Shown piece after piece: positions 24,822 to 33,469 of a stretch of DNA of 53,589 nucleotides; within the stretch, counting starts at the first letter, position 1; each line of letters opens with the position of its first letter. The notes below the pieces were generated by a model. That model saw only the letters and a list, made by a program, of their open reading frames with translations, ran no database searches and was not told the DNA's origin. The position numbers and the translations under genes are program-made. This DNA comes from an uncultured Spirochaetaceae bacterium (GTDB taxonomy: Bacteria > Spirochaetota > Spirochaetia > Sphaerochaetales > Sphaerochaetaceae). The stretch lies in assembly GCA_944389105.1 (NCBI GenBank), contig CALXLD010000010.1, forward strand, positions 1 to 53,589, in the 5' to 3' direction.

Positions 24822-26059
24822 CAGATCCTCCTGAATGCAAGACATGCATTGTGTCCGCCGAATCCGAGAGAATTGGAGAGTGCGATATCTATCTTCTTCT
24901 CACGGGCTGTATTCGGAACATAATCAAGATCGCAATCCGGATCAGGCTCAAGAAGGTTGATTGTAGGTGGGATAATGCCCGTCTCCAGAGCTTTAAGGCA
25001 TGCAATGGCCTCTATTGCACCGGCGGCTCCAAGCATATGTCCTGTCATCGATTTTGTTGAGCTGATTACAGCTTTTCTGGCATCTTCCTCGCCGAGAGCC
25101 TTCTTGATTGCAATAGTCTCTCCCTTATCATTGAGAGGAGTACCTGTTCCGTGAGCATTTATGTACACGTTCTCTCCGGATCGGTAGCCAGCTTCCTTCA
25201 TGGCCTCTACCATTGCTCTTCTTCCACCGTCAGCATCCGGGCGTGGTGCTGTGATGTGGTAGGCATCGCATGTTGAGCCGTAGCCTACGATCTCACCATA
25301 TATTCTTGCGCCTCTTTTCACAGCGTGCTCATATTCTTCGATTACAAGAGCTGCTGCACCTTCTCCGATTACGAATCCAGCTCTTCTCTTATCAAAAGGA
25401 AGAGAAGCTGCATTTGGATCTGTTGCTGTTGAAAGCGCCTGCATGTTTATGAATCCTGCAACTCCCGGTTCGGTGATAGCAGCTTCTGTACCGCCTGTGA
25501 TAGCTGCATCTGCATATCCATGCCTGATGGCTCTTACAGCTTCGCCTATAGCGTTTGAACCTGAAGCGCATGCTGTTACTGCAGGGAGGGCAGCATTCTG
25601 GCAGTTGAAGCGGATTGCTATCATTCCTGCGGCCATATTTGCAATCATCATAGGGACAAAGAATGGAGATACTCTTCCCGGTCCTCTCTGAAGGAGCTTA
25701 TTGTGCTCTGCTGTGAATGTCTGGATGCCGCCGATGCCGCTTCCGAAGTAGACAGCGACTCTGTCAGGAGGAAGGGTACCTATGACGCCGCTTTCCTCGA
25801 CTGCCTGCACAGCTGAAGCAATGGCAAACTGAGCGAATCTGTCGGAGCGGAGCGTATCAGCTTTCTCCATCCAGTCGCGGGCATTGAAATCCTTGACTTC
25901 GGCATCGAGCTTTGCTTTGTAATCAGTTGTGTCGAAATATGTGATCTCCCCGATACCGCAGCGTCCCTCCACCATGCTCTTCCATGCTTCTGAAACACTG
26001 TTTCCGATTGGTGTTATCGCGCCGAGTCCTGTAACTACAACTCTTCTATATCCGCTCAT
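24821..26059 (-). CDS. fabF: 3-oxoacyl-ACP synthase II
   Basis: This 412-aa condensing enzyme elongates acyl-ACP with malonyl-ACP. The Cys-His-His triad is visible: TACASGSNAIG (Cys about 164), NAHGTGTPLND and KSMTGHMLGAAGAIEA. It opens with RVVVTGLGAITPIGNSVSEA and ends with SLGFGGHNACLAF, both typical of FabF. Shine-Dalgarno AAGGAG precedes the ATG, 11 bp after fabG. It is the only condensing enzyme in this operon; a FabH for initiation must be elsewhere or be replaced. Confidence 0.95.
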   Translation of the reverse strand: MSGYRRVVVTGLGAITPIGNSVSEAWKSMVEGRCGIGEITYFDTTDYKAKLDAEVKDFNARDWMEKADTLRSDRFAQFAIASAVQAVEESGVIGTLPPDRVAVYFGSGIGGIQTFTAEHNKLLQRGPGRVSPFFVPMMIANMAAGMIAIRFNCQNAALPAVTACASGSNAIGEAVRAIRHGYADAAITGGTEAAITEPGVAGFINMQALSTATDPNAASLPFDKRRAGFVIGEGAAALVIEEYEHAVKRGARIYGEIVGYGSTCDAYHITAPRPDADGGRRAMVEAMKEAGYRSGENVYINAHGTGTPLNDKGETIAIKKALGEEDARKAVISSTKSMTGHMLGAAGAIEAIACLKALETGIIPPTINLLEPDPDCDLDYVPNTAREKKIDIALSNSLGFGGHNACLAFRRI

Positions 26060-26070
26060 ATTATTTCTCC

Positions 26071-26802
26071 TTACATTGCGATGCCGCCATCAACCCTCAG
26101 AACCTCTCCCGTGATATAAGGTGAGGAGAGAAGGAATACGACAGCTGCGGCAACATCTGATACTTCTCCCATTCTTCCGAGTGGAATTGTCCTGAGAAGC
26201 TCAGAATTTTCTTCTGTGATATTCTTTGTCATGTCGGTCCTGATGAACCCTGGAGCAACGGCATTGCATGTTATTCCCTTCGGAGCAAGCTCTCGTGCAG
26301 TTGCTTTTGTAAGTCCTACGACACCTGCCTTGGAAGCTGAGTAATTAGCCTGTCCGGCATTTCCCATCAGTCCTGATACGGAACTGATATTCACGATCCT
26401 TCCGCCTTTGTTCCTGATGAAAAGACCTGCTGTGTGACGGATCATGTTGAATGCACCCTTGAGGTTAACGCTGAGAACGCTGTCCCAGTCCTCCTCCTTC
26501 ATGAATGCAATGAGGCCGTCACGTGTGATTCCTGCGTTGTTGACAAGTGCTGTTATGTTCTCGAAATCCTTTCTGATTTCCGCAACTACAGCCTTTGTAT
26601 CCTCAAATGAAGCTACATTGCATACATAAGCCTTGGCCTGTACGCCTTTTTCCTCACAGTCCCTGACTGTATCTGCCGCTTCATTCTCATCTCCGATATA
26701 TACAATCGCGATATCATAACCAAGAGCAGCAAGACGAAGTGCTACTTCTCTTCCAATACCTCTTGATCCGCCTGTTACTATAGCTGTTTTCTTATCAGCC
26801 AT
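26071..26802 (-). CDS. fabG: 3-oxoacyl-ACP reductase
   Basis: This 243-aa short-chain dehydrogenase reduces 3-oxoacyl-ACP with NADPH. It has the cofactor motif TGGSRGIGREVA, the NNAG motif (VNNAGITRDG), catalytic Ser in VNISSVSGLMG, the Y-x-x-x-K in NYSASKAGVVG, and a C-terminus ITGEVLRVDGGIAM as in FabG. I chose the ATG at 26802 (MADKKTA) with Shine-Dalgarno GGAGG; the longer frame adds 13 residues that overlap fabD and fit no FabG. The overlap with fabD is 8 bp. Confidence 0.95.
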   Translation of the reverse strand: MADKKTAIVTGGSRGIGREVALRLAALGYDIAIVYIGDENEAADTVRDCEEKGVQAKAYVCNVASFEDTKAVVAEIRKDFENITALVNNAGITRDGLIAFMKEEDWDSVLSVNLKGAFNMIRHTAGLFIRNKGGRIVNISSVSGLMGNAGQANYSASKAGVVGLTKATARELAPKGITCNAVAPGFIRTDMTKNITEENSELLRTIPLGRMGEVSDVAAAVVFLLSSPYITGEVLRVDGGIAM

Positions 26803-27712
26803 TGCTGACCTCCGAAACGATTCTGTCGATGCTTGCAGCATCGGTTATGTTGTATGTCCTCACTTCCTTATCGATTCTTCTGATAAGACCAGTGAGAGTT
26901 GAACCAGGCCCGACTTCTATGAAAGTGCCGACTCCCTGGGCTATCATATTCCTGACTATCGAGACCCACCTTACAGGTGATTCAATCTGCTTTGAAAGAA
27001 GTGTTTTCACATCTTCTTCATACATTTTTCCCGTGACATTCGAATAAATAGGAAGCTCCGGAGCGCTGAAGCTGTAGTTTTCGAGTTCCTTCGAGAATGC
27101 TGCCGCTGCCTCATGCATGAAAGGTGAGTGGAAGCCGCCAGCGACATTCAGTCTCATCGTCCTTCCTCCTTCTTCCTTTACCTTTGCTTCAAAAGCAGCG
27201 ATGGATTCTTCTGCTGCGGAAACTACAACCTGTCCGGGGGAGTTGTAGTTTACTGGATATACTTTGGAAAAAAGCGAGGCCAGTTCCTCTACGCGTTCAT
27301 CTGAAAGCTTCAGGACCGCATCCATCACCGCAGGATGCTTTTCTGCCTCTTTCTGCATGAACTCTGCGCGCTTTGTGACGATTCTGAAGCCGTCTTCTTT
27401 GCTGACTATTCCTGAAAAAGCGAGTGCAGTTATCTCTCCAAGGGAGAATCCTGCTACCGCATCAGGTGTTATCCCTCTTTCTCTGAGGGCTTCTGCTGCT
27501 GCTATTTCCGTGAGATACATGCAAGGCTGTGTATTCTCCGTCTTCCGAAGATCCTCTTCTGTGCCGGAAAAGCACATAGAAAGCGTTCCTGGACGGATTG
27601 CATCAAGAGTGTCGGAGATGCTTCTTGCAGCCTGGGATGTCTCATAAAGTGCTTTCCCCATGCCGGGAGCCTGAGCTCCCTGACCTGAGAATACGAATGC
27701 TACTTTACCCAT
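26795..27712 (-). CDS. fabD: Malonyl-CoA:ACP transacylase
   Basis: This 305-aa transacylase loads malonate on ACP. It begins VAFVFSGQGAQAPGMGKALY, has the nucleophile elbow GFSLGEITAL (family consensus G-H-S-L-G, here Phe for His), the catalytic His in GGFHSPFMHEA, and Gln in SGQGAQ forming the oxyanion hole. Shine-Dalgarno AAAGGAG precedes the ATG. It overlaps fabK by 13 bp upstream and fabG by 8 bp downstream. Confidence 0.94.
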   Translation of the reverse strand: MGKVAFVFSGQGAQAPGMGKALYETSQAARSISDTLDAIRPGTLSMCFSGTEEDLRKTENTQPCMYLTEIAAAEALRERGITPDAVAGFSLGEITALAFSGIVSKEDGFRIVTKRAEFMQKEAEKHPAVMDAVLKLSDERVEELASLFSKVYPVNYNSPGQVVVSAAEESIAAFEAKVKEEGGRTMRLNVAGGFHSPFMHEAAAAFSKELENYSFSAPELPIYSNVTGKMYEEDVKTLLSKQIESPVRWVSIVRNMIAQGVGTFIEVGPGSTLTGLIRRIDKEVRTYNITDAASIDRIVSEVSNG

Positions 27713-28644
27713 TTTGTAGCTCCTTTGAGAATCGGTTCAGCTCCTTCTATAACTTCGCGGACAATCTCTGCAGCGGGCTGGACTTTATTTACCATTGCTG
27801 CAATCTGACCTGCGAGGAAGCAGCCGTGCTGGAGGTCTCCATCCTTCACAGCTTTCCTGAGTGCTCCAACTCCCAGTGCCTCAAGGGATTCGTCATCCAT
27901 TCCTCCGAACTCCGCTTTTGCATATTCACGGGCAAAAGCTGTTCTGAGAGAGCGGACAGGGTGTCCAAGCTTCTTTCCTGTGACCATCGTACAGAGATCA
28001 CCAGCCTTGATGATCTTTTCCTTGTAAACAGGGTTTATTGAACATTCTTCCGCGCTGAGGAATCTTGTTCCCATCTGTACGCCAACAGCTCCGAGCATGA
28101 ATGCGGCAGCAACTCCGCGTCCATCAGCAATACCGCCTGCGGCAATTACCGGCAGCTCTGTAGCATCGACTACAAGAGGAACAAGAACCATAGTCGTGAG
28201 CTCTCCGACATGCCCGCCGCTTTCTCCTCCTTCTGCTATAAGCGCAGAAGCTCCGAGGCGTGTCATAAGCTTGGCCATGGCAACTGATGCAACAACTGGA
28301 ATCACCTTGATTCCTGCATTCTTCCACATCTCCATATACTTGGATGGATTGCCTGCTCCTGTTGTGACTACTGCAACTTTTTCCTCAGCTGCCACAGCTG
28401 CCACTTCATCTGCGAATGGGCTCATCAGCATGATATTTACGCCGAATGGCTTATCAGTAAGTGAGCGTGCGGTTCTGATTTCCGTGCGGACATAATCAGC
28501 AGGTGCATTGCCAGCTGCAATAATGCCAAGACCGCCTCCATTGGAGACGGCAGCTGCAAGACGACCATCAGCTATCCAGGCCATACCTCCCTGGAATACC
28601 GGGTATTTGATACCCAGCATCGAGCATATCGGGGTCTCAATCAT
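27700..28644 (-). CDS. fabK: Enoyl-ACP reductase II, FabK-type (nitronate monooxygenase family)
   Basis: This 314-aa FMN-dependent TIM-barrel protein has MLGIKYPVFQGGMAWIADGR, GGGLGIIAAGNAP, EGGESGGHVGELTT, and AAGGIADGRGVAAAFMLGAVGVQMGTRFL, the flavin-binding segments shared by FabK and 2-nitropropane dioxygenases. Being second in the FASII operon, right after acpP, identifies it as the enoyl reductase closing the cycle. FabK enzymes are insensitive to triclosan, unlike FabI. The ATG is 3 bp after the acpP stop, and its Shine-Dalgarno GGAGAA lies in acpP. Confidence 0.9.
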   Translation of the reverse strand: MIETPICSMLGIKYPVFQGGMAWIADGRLAAAVSNGGGLGIIAAGNAPADYVRTEIRTARSLTDKPFGVNIMLMSPFADEVAAVAAEEKVAVVTTGAGNPSKYMEMWKNAGIKVIPVVASVAMAKLMTRLGASALIAEGGESGGHVGELTTMVLVPLVVDATELPVIAAGGIADGRGVAAAFMLGAVGVQMGTRFLSAEECSINPVYKEKIIKAGDLCTMVTGKKLGHPVRSLRTAFAREYAKAEFGGMDDESLEALGVGALRKAVKDGDLQHGCFLAGQIAAMVNKVQPAAEIVREVIEGAEPILKGATKWVK

Positions 28645-28647
28645 CGA

Positions 28648-28881
28648 TCAGTTCTCCTTGTTCTGAATGAAGGAAACGAGATCGCCTACTGTCTCGATCT
28701 TCTTGTCAAGCTCAATCGAGATTCCAAGCTTGTCCTCAAGCTCCATGAGAAGCTCGACTGTATCAAGTGAGTCGATTCCGAGATCGTGGAATGAGCTCTC
28801 CATCTTCACATCGTCTGCACTGCAGTCTGTTCTCTCTGCAACTGTCTCTGCAATTGCCTTGAAGATTTCCTGTTCTGTCAT
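28648..28881 (-). CDS. acpP: Acyl carrier protein
   Basis: This 77-aa acidic four-helix ACP carries the acyl chain on 4'-phosphopantetheine. The attachment motif LGIDSLDTVELLMELEDKLG has the Ser at residue 38. First gene of the leftward operon; Shine-Dalgarno AAAGGAG lies 8 bases before the ATG. A TATTAT at 28913-28908 is a candidate -10. Confidence 0.95.
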   Translation of the reverse strand: MTEQEIFKAIAETVAERTDCSADDVKMESSFHDLGIDSLDTVELLMELEDKLGISIELDKKIETVGDLVSFIQNKEN

Positions 28882-28917
28882 AATAGAACTCCTTTAGCTG
28901 AATGCTGATAATACGAT

Positions 28918-28942
28918 TTGACAAATTTCGGGTTTTTGTCAA
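28918..28942. promoter_or_regulatory. Inverted repeat upstream of the FASII operon
   Basis: TTGACAAA (28918-28925) and TTTGTCAA (28935-28942) are perfect inverted arms 9 bp apart, just upstream of the probable acpP -10. A minus-strand TTGACA in the outer arm could also be a -35, though its spacing to TATTAT is too long. Confidence 0.5.
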
Positions 28943-28944
28943 GA

Positions 28945-28964
28945 AAAAATTATCGATAATTTTT
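28945..28964. promoter_or_regulatory. 20-bp palindrome upstream of the FASII operon
   Basis: AAAAATTATC and GATAATTTTT form a perfect 20-bp palindrome 2 bp from the inverted repeat at 28918-28942. It is a candidate site for a fatty-acid regulator; no such regulator is encoded nearby. Confidence 0.45.
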
Positions 28965-29139
28965 ATTCATACGTGTTCAATAGGTATAAATAGTTACCTT
29001 ATAAATGGTTTCTAGCTATAATCTACTATTGCTAACTCTGTATATAAAATACAGATATCCTACAAAAATAATCAGAAAATAGCTTGAATGATGCTAAAAG
29101 TGGATTTTATATGGAAAATGTTTTTATATACATAAAATC

Positions 29140-29169
29140 TTGATTCTGTGTGTTTTTAAGTGCTAAACT
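29140..29169 (+). promoter_or_regulatory. Promoter of the DUF2798-like gene
   Basis: TTGATT (29140-29145) and an extended -10 TGcTAAACT (29161-29169) are separated by 18 bp. The predicted start is only a few bases ahead of the leader terminator. Confidence 0.5.
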
Positions 29170-29178
29170 CATTGGTGG

Positions 29179-29224
29179 CGAGTGTTCCAAAGGATGTAAA
29201 TCCAGCCGGGACACTCGTTTTTTT
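29179..29224 (+). terminator. Intrinsic terminator inside a 5' leader
   Basis: CGAGTGTTCC (29179-29188) pairs with GGACACTCG (29209-29217), one bulged T, then seven T. The loop contains a small GGAT/ATCC hairpin. No rightward gene ends upstream of it, and the next ATG is 20 bp beyond the T-run, so it would end a leader transcript of about 50 nt: an attenuator, or the end of a small RNA. Confidence 0.7.
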
Positions 29225-29244
29225 ATGTTTCTAGAGGAGGTTTT

Positions 29245-29712
29245 ATGCCTAGAACAGTTTTTCAGAAAGCTGTATTCGGCCTGCTGATGGTCGTTTTCAT
29301 GGTCCTTGCAATGGAGTGCTATAATCAGGGAATGCTCAGCGGGGGACTTACATGGCAGGGTGTCAAAAAAGCACTCGATGAAATGAAAATAATGGTACCT
29401 GTGTGCTTTGTGATGTCATTCTTCATCGCCGATCCGATAGCTTCGAGGATAACGATGAGAAATGCTGGATCCGGCTGTGACAGCAGGCTTGTCATGATAG
29501 CTTTCCGCGCATCTGTTACCGTTTCCATGATGTGCCCGATAATGAGCTTCTGGGCAACTCTGTTCTTCAGGAAGCCGGGAGTTTCTGAATTCATCCCGGC
29601 GTGGCTCAGTACGGTAGTAATGAATTATCCGATGGCTTTCTTCTGGCAGCTTATGTTCTGCGGTCCTCTTGTAAGGTTCCTATTCCGCCTGCTGTTCAGA
29701 GAAAGAACTTAG
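29245..29712 (+). CDS. DUF2798-like small membrane protein
   Basis: This 155-aa protein has about four hydrophobic segments (near residues 5-25, 47-65, 86-107 and 122-148). The pattern KAVFGLLMVVFMVLAMECYN at the start and the WLSTVVMNYPMAFFWQL segment resemble the DUF2798 family, of unknown function. Shine-Dalgarno GAGGAGG is strong, so translation should be efficient when the leader terminator is read through. Its 3' end overlaps the convergent UvrA-like gene by 17 bp. Confidence 0.65.
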   Translation: MPRTVFQKAVFGLLMVVFMVLAMECYNQGMLSGGLTWQGVKKALDEMKIMVPVCFVMSFFIADPIASRITMRNAGSGCDSRLVMIAFRASVTVSMMCPIMSFWATLFFRKPGVSEFIPAWLSTVVMNYPMAFFWQLMFCGPLVRFLFRLLFRERT

Positions 29713-32194
29713 CAAGAAATCTTCCTGTGCAGCTTTCTGGTGTCTGGCTTATTTCTTCAGGTGTTCCCTCCGCAACTATTCTGCCGCCTTTATCCCCGCC
29801 TCCGGGGCCCATATCTATGACATAGTCGCAGTTTGCGATAATGTCCAGATCGTGTTCGATTATGATGACAGTAGCGCCGGCTTCTACCAGAGTGCTGAAA
29901 ACGGAAAGCAGCAGCTGGACGTCTATAGGATGGAGACCTATTGTAGGCTCATCAAAGACGAAAACGGAGCCATCCTGAGTCTTGCCCATTTCCGAGGCAA
30001 GCTTAAGTCTTTGTGCTTCTCCTCCGGACAATGCAGGGGTATCTTCTCCTAAGGTGAGGTATCCCAGCCCCAGATTATGAAGGACTTCTAATTTTGCTTT
30101 TATCGTTTTATGGGAGCGGAAGCAGGGCAGAAGCTCATCGATTGTCATCTTCATCAGGTCCGGAAGGGAATAGTCCTCTGCAGAATCCTTCGGTTTCCAT
30201 CTTATCTTTTCTGCTTCTTCGCTGTAACGTGAGCCGCGGCATCTCGGGCATGGGATATCAACATCGGGAAGGAACTGTACATCAAGGGAAATCTCCCCGG
30301 TTCCATCACACTCAGGACACCTCAGGTTTCCCGTGTTGTAGGAGAAAGCTCCGGCTCCCTTCTTCATTGCCTTTGCTTCGCTCTGTGAGGCGAAAAGCTT
30401 TCTCAGCTCATCAAGGATTCCGCTATATGTGGCAACTGTGGATCTTATATTAGTTCCTATCGGTGTCGCATCTATAAGATTGATGCGTCTGATTCCATCT
30501 GCTTCGATACCTGAGACATGGGAAGGCAGGTGTTCCATGTCTGATAGCGCAGGAATCAGGCTTTCCAGGATCAGCGTTGTCTTTCCTGAGCCGGAGACTC
30601 CTGTCACCGCAATCATGCGTCCTTTTGGAAATCTCACCATAAGAGGTTTTACAGTGTGGATTCCGTTTATTGACATTCTGATGGATCCCACAGAGAAAAT
30701 CTCAGCTTCAGGAATTCTTTTTCTGGTAAGCACAGTCTCCTTTCCGCTTAGGAATGGACCTATTATCGAGGATTCATTTTTCTCGATTTCATCGATTGTC
30801 CCCTCTGCTATGATTGTTCCTCCATCCTTTCCCGCTCCTGGTCCCATTTCTATCATCCAGTCGGCTTCCTTCAGGATGCTGGTGTCGTGATCAACCATAA
30901 CAACGGAGTTCCCATCCTCTACAAGATCCCTCATAACACCTTTCAGACCTTCGATATTTGCCGGGTGCAGCCCTATTGACGGCTCATCCAGTACATACAG
31001 AACCCCTGTTGTCCTGTTCCTTACAGCTCTTGCAAGCTGCATCCTCTGCCTTTCTCCTGTTGACAATGTCGCTGCAGCTCTATCAAGCGTCAGATATCCA
31101 AGTCCGAGCTCAAGCAGTCTTCCTGCAGTATCCTCAAAGGACTGGATTATGCTTTCTGCTATAGCCCGCATCTCAAGCGGAAGCGAAAGAGGTATCTCTT
31201 TTACCCATTCTACAATATCAGAAAGTGTCATTTCCGTGGCTCTGTCGAGGGAGATCCCCATTAGAAGCGGTGCTCGTGCCGCTTCTGAAAGTCTTGAACC
31301 ATGGCATTCTGGGCAGATGTCCTCTTTCAGGAATTTCTCGACCCTTTTCATTCCCTGTTCGTCCTTGACTTTTGAGAGTGCATTCTCGACGGTATAGACG
31401 GCATTGTAGTATGTGAAATCAAGCTCAGTCGCCTGATTCGTGTTCTTCGAATGATAGAGTATATGCTTTTTGACAGCAGGACCATTGAATACGATATCTT
31501 TCTCTTCTTCTGAGAGATCTCTGAATGGAATGTCTGTCCTGACGCCCATTGCCCTGCAGACATCTGTCATCAGTGACCACATAAGTGAATTCCAGGGTGC
31601 GACAGCTCCTCCATCGATTGAGATTGTATCATCCGGAACAAGTTTTTCCCGGTCAACTGTTCTTATTATCCCGGTTCCATCGCACCTTCTGCATGCGCCT
31701 TGGCTGTTGAATGCAAGCTCTTCTGCAGATGGCGCATAAAATGAAACCCCGCATATCGGGCATTCCAGAGCCTTTCCCGCTGCGACATCTATTGTAGGTG
31801 GTACATAATGTCCATTCGGGCAGCGATGGCTTGCAAGTCTTGAGAACATAAGACGGAGACTGTTGAGAAGCTCTGTCCCGGTTCCGAATGTGCTTCTTAT
31901 CCCGGGGATTCCTGGTCTTTGCCTAAGGGCAAGGGCTGCTGGTATATGAAGGATTTCATCTACATCTGCTTTTGCGCTCTGCGTGATGCGTCTTCTTGTA
32001 TATGTGGATAAGGCTTCAAGATACCGCCTTGAACCTTCGGCATAGAGTGTGCCTAGTGCGAGTGATGATTTCCCTGAGCCTGATACTCCTGCAATTGCAA
32101 CCAGCTTGCCCAGGGGGATATCAATATTGATATTCCTGAGGTTATGTACTTTTGCTCCCTTTACTGAGATGTGTTTCGGTGAGTTCTCTTCCAT
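29696..32194 (-). CDS. UvrA-like ABC-ATPase (short, UvrA2/drug-resistance type)
   Basis: This 832-aa paralogue of UvrA is about 100 residues shorter than the repair protein. It keeps both ATPase modules: P-loops [11 protein letters not shown] near residue 35 and [11 protein letters not shown] near residue 525, and signatures [13 protein letters not shown] and [13 protein letters not shown]. Zinc regions are visible ([17 protein letters not shown]; then CPECDGTG and CPRCRGSR). Length suggests loss of part of the UvrB-binding region as in UvrA2, found in self-resistance to DNA-binding drugs. It has a weak ribosome site and is divergent from an XRE regulator with an inverted repeat between them. 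Confidence 0.88.
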   Translation of the reverse strand: MEENSPKHISVKGAKVHNLRNINIDIPLGKLVAIAGVSGSGKSSLALGTLYAEGSRRYLEALSTYTRRRITQSAKADVDEILHIPAALALRQRPGIPGIRSTFGTGTELLNSLRLMFSRLASHRCPNGHYVPPTIDVAAGKALECPICGVSFYAPSAEELAFNSQGACRRCDGTGIIRTVDREKLVPDDTISIDGGAVAPWNSLMWSLMTDVCRAMGVRTDIPFRDLSEEEKDIVFNGPAVKKHILYHSKNTNQATELDFTYYNAVYTVENALSKVKDEQGMKRVEKFLKEDICPECHGSRLSEAARAPLLMGISLDRATEMTLSDIVEWVKEIPLSLPLEMRAIAESIIQSFEDTAGRLLELGLGYLTLDRAAATLSTGERQRMQLARAVRNRTTGVLYVLDEPSIGLHPANIEGLKGVMRDLVEDGNSVVMVDHDTSILKEADWMIEMGPGAGKDGGTIIAEGTIDEIEKNESSIIGPFLSGKETVLTRKRIPEAEIFSVGSIRMSINGIHTVKPLMVRFPKGRMIAVTGVSGSGKTTLILESLIPALSDMEHLPSHVSGIEADGIRRINLIDATPIGTNIRSTVATYSGILDELRKLFASQSEAKAMKKGAGAFSYNTGNLRCPECDGTGEISLDVQFLPDVDIPCPRCRGSRYSEEAEKIRWKPKDSAEDYSLPDLMKMTIDELLPCFRSHKTIKAKLEVLHNLGLGYLTLGEDTPALSGGEAQRLKLASEMGKTQDGSVFVFDEPTIGLHPIDVQLLLSVFSTLVEAGATVIIIEHDLDIIANCDYVIDMGPGGGDKGGRIVAEGTPEEISQTPESCTGRFLAKFFL

Positions 32195-32249
32195 GCCTAA
32201 TTAATATTGCTTTTAAATGTTTTATTCCATAGTTTTCGTGCAATCTAAA

Positions 32250-32277
32250 CTATTGGTTTAGCCAGGTAAACTGATAG
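32250..32277. promoter_or_regulatory. Operator-like inverted repeat between XRE and UvrA-like genes
   Basis: CTATTGGTTTA (32250-32260) and TAAACTGATAG (32267-32277) are inverted with two mismatches across 6 bp, ending 4 bp before the XRE -35. It is a likely site for the XRE regulator on a divergent promoter region. Confidence 0.5.
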
Positions 32278-32281
32278 TAGG

Positions 32282-32311
32282 TTGTGTCTCCCTGAACGTA
32301 AACTCTAATAT
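32282..32311 (+). promoter_or_regulatory. Promoter of the XRE regulator gene
   Basis: TTGTGT (32282-32287) and TAATAT (32306-32311) are 18 bp apart, 24 bases ahead of the ATG. Confidence 0.55.
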
Positions 32312-32335
32312 AGAGGTGTTTGTTTAGGAGAGTAT

Positions 32336-32728
32336 ATGGAAAAGACGCTTGGGACAATGATAGCAGAACTTAGAAAGAACAATGGTATGACACAGGCAGA
32401 ACTTGCTGAGAAGATGAATGTAACAGATAAAGCCGTTTCCAAATGGGAAAGGGATCTTTCCTGCCCCGATGTTTCTTCATTTCCCCGGCTTGCAGAAGTT
32501 CTTGGAGTAACTGTCGATGAACTTATGCTTGGCAGGAAAAAAGAGAATGAGCATGATAAGGAGAATCCCGTATCCCTTATTCTCAGGTGTATTTCGATTG
32601 CAATGGGCGTAGGGGTTGCGGTGCTGTCCATAATGGGAAAGATAGAAACAGAAAATGCATTGACAATGCTTGGAATAGGTCTGGCCTGTATTGCGATTTA
32701 CAGCCTGAAGGGAAAGCCACAGAACTAA
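32336..32728 (+). CDS. XRE-family regulator with two C-terminal membrane segments
   Basis: This 130-aa protein has an N-terminal HTH_3 domain (IAELRKNNGMTQAELAEKMN, then VTDKAVSKWERDLSCPD, about residues 8-45), ending in LGVTVDELMLGRK. After a charged linker come two hydrophobic stretches (about residues 82-100 and 108-123), so it is probably anchored in the membrane. Such XRE proteins often sense membrane or antibiotic stress. Divergent position to the UvrA-like ATPase suggests it controls that gene and itself. Shine-Dalgarno AGGAGAG is good. Confidence 0.85.
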   Translation: MEKTLGTMIAELRKNNGMTQAELAEKMNVTDKAVSKWERDLSCPDVSSFPRLAEVLGVTVDELMLGRKKENEHDKENPVSLILRCISIAMGVGVAVLSIMGKIETENALTMLGIGLACIAIYSLKGKPQN

Positions 32729-32755
32729 GATGGCCATGTAACGCCATTTGTTTTT
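32722..32755 (+). terminator. Terminator after the XRE gene
   Basis: AGATGGC (32728-32734) and GCCATTT (32743-32749), with one G-T pair, make a short stem followed by GTTTTT. It overlaps the gene's stop codon. A weak but plausible intrinsic terminator. Confidence 0.5.
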
Positions 32756-32862
32756 CAGTAATCATAAATACGCTTTAAGAGAGGGCAGAATCAGCAATAA
32801 ATATGCAATGCCTATTTCAGCGCAGAAGAAATATGAGTAGGAAATCAGCGGGAGGAATTCAG

Positions 32863-32935
32863 AGCCCCCGCGCGGATTTGAACCGCGGACCTCAACCTTA
32901 CCATGGTTGCGCTCTACCGACTGAGCTACAAGGGC
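32863..32935 (-). tRNA. tRNA-Thr (anticodon GGT)
   Basis: A complete 73-nt cloverleaf on the minus strand. Acceptor GCCCTTG pairs with CGGGGGC (two G-T pairs), anticodon stem CAACC/GGTTG encloses loop ATGGTAA with anticodon GGT, and the T arm is CGCGG-TTCAAAT-CCGCG. The discriminator is T; CCA is not encoded. It reads ACC and ACT codons. Confidence 0.95.
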
Positions 32936-33130
32936 ATTTCAATTGACATCAGGTAGGTTACAGAAAATAAAGGTGAATATCAAGATGTTTATGATTATCT
33001 TATATTTTGAATAATATAAAGCATATTTAAAGTCCAATTATGGATTAATAATCTTGATTATATAGTTTATTTTTCTTCTTTGCTTGTTTCTAGCACCATG
33101 AGAGGGTATAGTCTGCAATGGAGGCATAAT

Positions 33131-33469
33131 ATGGCTGAAGTACAGAATGTTTTTTATGGAAAGGATTATCCTGCCGGACCTGCGGGAGAAGGTGTTACAA
33201 GAAAGGTTTTAGCTCATTCAGAGAATCTGATGGTATGTGAGATGCATTTCGCAACAGGAGCAGTAGGAGCACCGCATAGCCATCCGCATGAGCAGATTTC
33301 ATATGTGATTTCCGGAAAATTCGAATTTACGATCGGAGGAAAGAAAATAGTTGTAGGTCCTGGAGACACGACATACAAGGAACCAGGCGTTGTACACGGT
33401 GCTGTATGTCTTGAAGAGGGCGTTATGCTTGATATCTTCACTCCAGAAAGAAAGGATTTCCTTTCCTGA
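33131..33469 (+). CDS. Small cupin protein, KdgF-like
   Basis: This 112-aa single cupin has motif 1 GAPHSHPHEQISYVISGKFE (metal His, His and Gln/Glu) and motif 2 GDTTYKEPGVVHGAV (His). The ending MLDIFTPERKDFL is like KdgF-type cupins, which linearise unsaturated uronates from pectin or alginate; that identity is tentative because small cupins are diverse. The start at 33131 (MAEVQN) has GGAGG just upstream; a longer frame to 33080 has no ribosome site. It ends directly against the convergent lrgB gene. The 195 bp before it carry the tRNA-Thr promoter side and its own. Confidence 0.75.
   Translation: MAEVQNVFYGKDYPAGPAGEGVTRKVLAHSENLMVCEMHFATGAVGAPHSHPHEQISYVISGKFEFTIGGKKIVVGPGDTTYKEPGVVHGAVCLEEGVMLDIFTPERKDFLS

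Larger units (their letters stand above)
28882..29244. other. Divergent intergenic region upstream of acpP and the DUF2798 gene
   Basis: This AT-rich 363-bp stretch holds no gene I can support. It contains two candidate operators near acpP (28918-28942 and 28945-28964) and, at its right end, a promoter and leader terminator for the rightward gene. The middle (28970-29135) shows nothing beyond A/T runs. Confidence 0.7.
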
